Positions 60,816 to 64,000 of a stretch of 64,000 bases of DNA are shown piece by piece. The stretch covers positions 310,001-374,000 of the forward strand of contig NZ_JBDFMQ010000001.1 in assembly GCF_047238345.1 (NCBI RefSeq), given 5' to 3'. A program made the translations under genes and the position numbers. Under the pieces are notes generated by a model that did not search any database, was not told where the DNA came from, and saw only the letters and a list, made by a program, of their open reading frames with translations. This stretch comes from Shouchella sp047238345. Lineage in GTDB: Bacteria > Bacillota > Bacilli > Bacillales > Bacillaceae_D. Positions within the stretch are counted from its first letter, which is position 1, and the number at the start of each line of letters is the position of its first letter.

Positions 60816-60961
60816 ATTTTTTCACCTCGCGAAAATAGTGTGTGAGTGTGAAGAAAAATTATGCATGAAGAGGAAAATTAAGGAGAAATCGACATGATCT
60901 GATGGATTATTTCCGGGGGAATAAAAAAAGGAGTATGAAGCCAATGTTTGTCGAATCAATA

Positions 60962-60995
60962 AGAAAAAGCGAGAGTCGTGTTTTGACCCTCGCTT
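60962..60995 (-). terminator. Intrinsic terminator of the AI-2E family gene
   Basis: On the minus strand AAGCGAGGGTC pairs with GACTCTCGCTT (one mismatch), followed by TTTCTT. Confidence 0.8.
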
Positions 60996-61000
60996 ACTAT

Positions 61001-62080
61001 TTATGTGACATCTTTAAAGATTTCTTTCTTAATGTTGTTTCGCATCTCATAAATGTTCGTAATGATGACTTTTGCAACGGCGTAGGTAGGAATCGCAATA
61101 ATCATGCCAATGAAACCTGCAATATTGCCTGCCGCAAGAACAAGGGTAATAACGGTAAGTGGGTGTACGCTCAGTTTTTTCCCCATAATATTAGGTGTAA
61201 TCAAATTGCTTTCTGCTTGCTGCACCGCTAACGTAATGACAGAAACCCAGATTGCCAAGACCGGGTCTTGAATAAGTGCAATGATAAAAGCAGGGAAGAA
61301 CGCAAGCCAAGGACCTAGAAACGGAATCATGTTTAAGAGAAACGCGAGTAGCGCGAGCAATAATGCGTATTCTAAGCCAACGATTGTATAGCCGATGAAT
61401 AGTAAAATTGCCAAAATGAGCGCGGCTAGTACTTGTCCTTGCACATAACTTTTTAATGCAAAGTCAACTTCGTTTAAGAGTTTTGTTACCCATTTCTTTG
61501 TTTCCCCTTTGAAATATTGAACAATTGCTGGGGCGAAACGATGGTGATCTTTAAGCATGAAGAAAAAGAAAAACGGGACAAGGATTAACGTTAATATGGT
61601 TGTGACAGCACCACTTAAAAAGGAGATAATGTAACCTGATCCTACAATGATAATATCTTCAAGGGAATCAAGTAACGAACCAATGGTTTCTTCAAAGTCA
61701 AAAGGCACGTTTCCATTGTCATTAATGTAATGCATAACGAATTGTTCCAGTTGTTGAAAAATGACTGGAGCATTTTGAATCAGTTTGTTGGCCTCTTGAA
61801 TGAGTGGATCTAAAATAAATGACGATCCTATTACTAACATGGCACCAACAAGAACGAGGATACTTAAAGCAGTCGCCCATTGAGGTAGTCGCTTCAGTAA
61901 TAATTTTTGCAACGGCTCTGTGATATAAAATAAAAGACCGGCTATTAGCACGGGTATTAATATTGTTGTGACAACAATAAGAATTGGTTCAAATAGCCAT
62001 TGAACCTCTACCAAATTCTTTACAATAAGAATAAGTAAGAGGATGCCAATACCTAATTGAAACCATAATTTATTAAGCAT
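61001..62080 (-). CDS. AI-2E family transporter (PerM/YhhT-like)
   Basis: This 359-residue integral membrane protein has about seven to eight transmembrane helices and the family motifs FYITEPLQKLLLKRLPQWATAL near 50-72, LNMIPFLGPWLAFFPAFIIAL near 255 and GKKLSVHPLTVITLVLAAGNIAGFIGMIIAIP near 315. Members export small molecules, ions or autoinducer, with no single established substrate. ATG 62080 is at the 5' edge of the frame. It is a single-gene unit. Confidence 0.9.
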   Translation of the reverse strand: MLNKLWFQLGIGILLLILIVKNLVEVQWLFEPILIVVTTILIPVLIAGLLFYITEPLQKLLLKRLPQWATALSILVLVGAMLVIGSSFILDPLIQEANKLIQNAPVIFQQLEQFVMHYINDNGNVPFDFEETIGSLLDSLEDIIIVGSGYIISFLSGAVTTILTLILVPFFFFFMLKDHHRFAPAIVQYFKGETKKWVTKLLNEVDFALKSYVQGQVLAALILAILLFIGYTIVGLEYALLLALLAFLLNMIPFLGPWLAFFPAFIIALIQDPVLAIWVSVITLAVQQAESNLITPNIMGKKLSVHPLTVITLVLAAGNIAGFIGMIIAIPTYAVAKVIITNIYEMRNNIKKEIFKDVT

Positions 62081-62327
62081 TAAAAGTACACTCCTGATAA
62101 TGTAAGTTCGTATGTTTCTATTATAGCGTGAATAGAAGCGTAGAATCTGACAGATTTGTTAATATCATTATTTTACTACATTGTTGCTTATCTAGATCTG
62201 AAGTATACACGATAACGTAACGTTATAAGCAATAATAAATGAATGAACCAGTTAAAAACGCTTTAAAGAAGAACATCTATGTAGAATGATTCAGACAATC
62301 TTACGAGCCATTGTCTTAGATTTATGC

Positions 62328-62354
62328 AAAAACCACCTGTCGTGAAACAGGTGG
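62328..62354 (-). terminator. Intrinsic terminator of the aldo/keto reductase gene
   Basis: On the minus strand CCACCTGT-TTCACG-ACAGGTGG is followed by TTTTTGC. Confidence 0.88.
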
Positions 62355-62378
62355 GAAAGAGCCATTCAATATGACGAG

Positions 62379-63227
62379 TTAAAATTCTTCATATTCATTT
62401 GGGTTTTGATTGTCAATTCGCCCATCGGCTCGAGTGAGGCTGCTAATTTTGTCCATAGCCTTTTGATCAAGTTCAAAATCAAAGATTGAAAGGTTTTCAA
62501 TTTGTCTCGACACATTTGAGGAACGGACAAGTGGAAGGGCTCCTAACTGGATTTGCCAGCGTAAAATAATTTGCGCCTTAGTTTTTCCATAGGAATCTGC
62601 GATGTCATCAATTGTAAGGTCGCTATATACACTGTTGGAACGAAGGCGGCCGAGCGGACTCCAGCTTTGCGTCACGATGCCTAATTTCTTATCGTACGCT
62701 CTCTGTTCTTCTTGAGAAAAATAAGGGTGAAGCTCGCTCTGGTTTATACTCGGTGTTACGCCTGTTTCGTTAATAATTTGATCAAGGTGTTCAGGTAAAA
62801 AGTTACTAACCCCAATAGAGCGAATGAGGCCCCAGCGTTTTGCGTCAATCAGTGCTTGCCACGCTTCCACAAATAACCCTTGTTTTGGGTTCGGCCAATG
62901 AATCAAGTAGAGGTCAAAATAATCAAGTCCTGTTCGAAGCAAGGACTCTTGAATGGTCTCAATGGCTTTGCCGTAAGCATGGTGTCGACCAGGAAGCTTA
63001 GAGGTAATGCGCAGATGTTCGCGTGGAACGGAACTACGACGAATGGCCTCCCCGACAGCACCTTCATTCTCATAATTAAAGGCTGAATCAATCAAATGGT
63101 AGCCGACGTCAATGGCGCTTTGAATCCCATGAACACAAGCATGGCCATTGAGTTGAGCTGTGCCATAACCAATGGAAGGAACGAGTAACCCATCATGTAG
63201 CATACGTGTTGGAATTGAATCTACCAT
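62379..63227 (-). CDS. Aldo/keto reductase
   Basis: This 282-residue AKR TIM-barrel protein has GYGTAQLNG near 20, the catalytic tetrad Asp in HLIDSAFNYENE (about 47), Tyr in the same segment (about 52), Lys in TSKLPG (about 77) and His in LIHWPNP (about 109). The coenzyme region GVSNFLPEHLDQII is near 140. Relatives reduce aldehydes such as methylglyoxal with NADPH. Some unusual residues follow the standard pattern loosely (RSSNVSRQIENL in place of the common KS motif), so coenzyme preference is unclear. Confidence 0.88.
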   Translation of the reverse strand: MVDSIPTRMLHDGLLVPSIGYGTAQLNGHACVHGIQSAIDVGYHLIDSAFNYENEGAVGEAIRRSSVPREHLRITSKLPGRHHAYGKAIETIQESLLRTGLDYFDLYLIHWPNPKQGLFVEAWQALIDAKRWGLIRSIGVSNFLPEHLDQIINETGVTPSINQSELHPYFSQEEQRAYDKKLGIVTQSWSPLGRLRSNSVYSDLTIDDIADSYGKTKAQIILRWQIQLGALPLVRSSNVSRQIENLSIFDFELDQKAMDKISSLTRADGRIDNQNPNEYEEF

Positions 63228-63396
63228 TCTATCACTCCTATCTCTTATTTATCTTAGTCTAGCATTTGAATATAGGGACGTCTAATGAGAAGATTGTGAT
63301 TAGGCAGAAATTTTATCGATTTGAATGGATTTCATATTAACTAGTAATCGTCATTTTACAAATGGTAATAGAAATATCATTTAAAGTATTCGACTT

Positions 63397-63569
63397 ATTA
63401 AATGGCGACGACTCCTATGGGAACAGCACGTGCCTGAAGACAATGGAGCGCTTATTGCGGAATGGCTGAGGCCGTGCCCATGGCAAAGAAGACACCGCGA
63501 GGGCAAGAGATAACGCAGCCCAAACGGATGTCGCGCTTGTGCCTGTGGTGAAAGCGTTCACCATTTTAA
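63397..63569. repeat. Dispersed intergenic repeat, copy 2
   Basis: Begins AAATGGCGACGACTCC like copy 1 at 43298 and shares its first 80 bases at about 69 positions. It carries about 70 extra bases (63482-63550) before a right end whose complement resembles the left end (TTAAATGGCG versus TTAAAATGGTG). The interval 63228-63656 holds only this repeat and the ileS terminator. Confidence 0.7.
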
Positions 63570-63614
63570 GTGGATCTTACGTCAATTTCGTATGATGAAA
63601 TGTAATTGCCACTT

Positions 63615-63653
63615 AAAAAGCCCTTTGAACTTTTTAGGTTCAAAGGGCTTTTT
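63615..63653. terminator. Strong terminator after ileS
   Basis: A 16-bp perfect stem AAAAAGCCCTTTGAAC/GTTCAAAGGGCTTTTT with a seven-base loop and T-runs on both strands, just after the ileS stop. Confidence 0.92.
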
Positions 63654-63656
63654 ACT

Positions 63657-64000
63657 TTATTTTTCAATACTTAACGAAACGGTCTCGCCTTCTACATCGA
63701 ACGATTTCATGTCGTCTGCTTTAGCAAACGAAAGCTGATCAATGAGAACATGATTCTTCATAAAACTTTCAAAGCGTTGCAAGATGTTTTGAACTTGCTC
63801 AGAAGCATGAATGGTTAAATGCACGCGCTTTTCAACTGGAAGGTCGAGCTCTTTTCGATAAACTTGAACCGCACGAATGACTTCACGAACAAACCCTTCT
63901 TCTTTCAGCTCTGTTGTGACATTTGTATCAAGTACCACCAGGTAGTCATCGCCTTCAGCAAATTCAAAGCCTGGTAATGGATTTTTTTCAACAAGAACGT
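63657..64000 (-). CDS. ileS: Isoleucine--tRNA ligase, C-terminal part
   Basis: The frame is open to the right edge, so only the last 114 residues are seen, through VLVEKNPLPG, the sequence FEFAEGDDYLVVLDTN, GFVREVIRAVQVYRKELDLPVEKRVHL and the end VSLSIEK. This matches the C-terminal DUF5915-like domain of IleS. There is no C-terminal zinc finger, so it resembles the eukaryote-like type 2 IleS rather than the standard Bacillus IleS, a class with low mupirocin sensitivity in known cases. The catalytic part is outside the window. Confidence 0.85.
   Translation of the reverse strand, partial: VLVEKNPLPGFEFAEGDDYLVVLDTNVTTELKEEGFVREVIRAVQVYRKELDLPVEKRVHLTIHASEQVQNILQRFESFMKNHVLIDQLSFAKADDMKSFDVEGETVSLSIEK

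Noticed and set aside
60902..61231. Plus-strand frame of 109 residues over the 3' end of the AI-2E family gene
   Set aside because: It crosses that gene's terminator and coding region and shows no recognisable protein character or start signal.
1..64000. tRNA, rRNA, CRISPR arrays, T-box or other riboswitches, insertion sequences
   Set aside because: No cloverleaf-type, repeat-spacer or leader signature was recognised anywhere in the window by eye; a covariance-model search could still find a weak RNA.

Overview
The window comes from a Gram-positive, endospore-forming member of the Bacillaceae. The evidence is strong AGGAGG-type ribosome binding sites, frequent TTG/GTG starts, T-rich intrinsic terminators, a gerA-type spore germinant receptor subunit, ahpCF behind a PerR-like box, and cre-like sites. 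A complete ectABC ectoine operon points to a halotolerant or alkaliphilic relative (Alkalihalobacillus/Shouchella-like; this placement is inference). No rRNA, tRNA, CRISPR array, phage or insertion sequence was found. Most of the window is a chain of catabolic islands, each with its own regulator or promoter signals.

1-7.6 kb: the end of a GlcG/HbpS-type gene and a zinc formaldehyde-dehydrogenase-like enzyme. Then comes a small protein coupled to a PAS/AAA+/Fis sigma-54 activator. The activator faces a textbook -24/-12 promoter that drives an iron alcohol dehydrogenase, an NCS2-like permease and a succinate-semialdehyde dehydrogenase, probably a hydroxy-acid (4-hydroxybutyrate type) route. 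7.7-13.6 kb: small housekeeping genes (GNAT, a frameshifted kinase, a flavin-binding protein, DinB, Nudix, VOC, DUF4256), a secreted lethal-factor-like metalloprotease and a YitT membrane protein. 13.8-19 kb: a PrpR-like regulator without GAFTGA and a kdgT-dtnK-pdxA2 operon for four-carbon sugar acids (D-threonate type), with paired direct repeats, a sigma-A promoter and a cre-like site.

19-25 kb: a glucosaminidase, a TauE permease, an SDR paired with a proline-3-hydroxylase-like dioxygenase, and ahpC-ahpF. 25-37.7 kb: a divergent 4-hydroxyphenylacetate (homoprotocatechuate) cluster. The minus arm holds a LysR regulator, hpaG1, hpaG2, hpaF and a TRAP transporter with a frameshifted dctQ. The plus arm holds a lone FAD-synthetase domain, a DapA-family lyase, hpaE, hpaB, hpaD and hpaC, and is closed by a GntR regulator.

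37.7-49.9 kb: an orphan gerA-type subunit, a Pro/Gly-rich protein, ectABC and an HdeD-like protein with sigma-B-like promoters, a dispersed intergenic repeat, a glycerophosphodiesterase, two exported proteins of unknown role, a DNA glycosylase, DinB, an atypical SDR and WrbA. 50-64 kb: a zinc alcohol dehydrogenase, a coiled-coil protein, an isomerase/dehydrogenase sugar pair, and a histidine-utilisation operon hutI-hutU followed by an M20 amidohydrolase and a HutF-like amidohydrolase. After these come UPF0316, AI-2E family and aldo/keto reductase genes, a second copy of the dispersed repeat, and the 3' end of a type-2-like ileS.

The most unusual items are the hutIU-M20-amidohydrolase operon, the proline-3-hydroxylase/SDR pair, the HPA cluster with a DapA-type enzyme and lone FAD synthetase in place of the usual hydratase and aldolase, and the PrpR-like regulator that appears to have lost sigma-54 contact. 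All calls are from reading the sequence; no database search was run.
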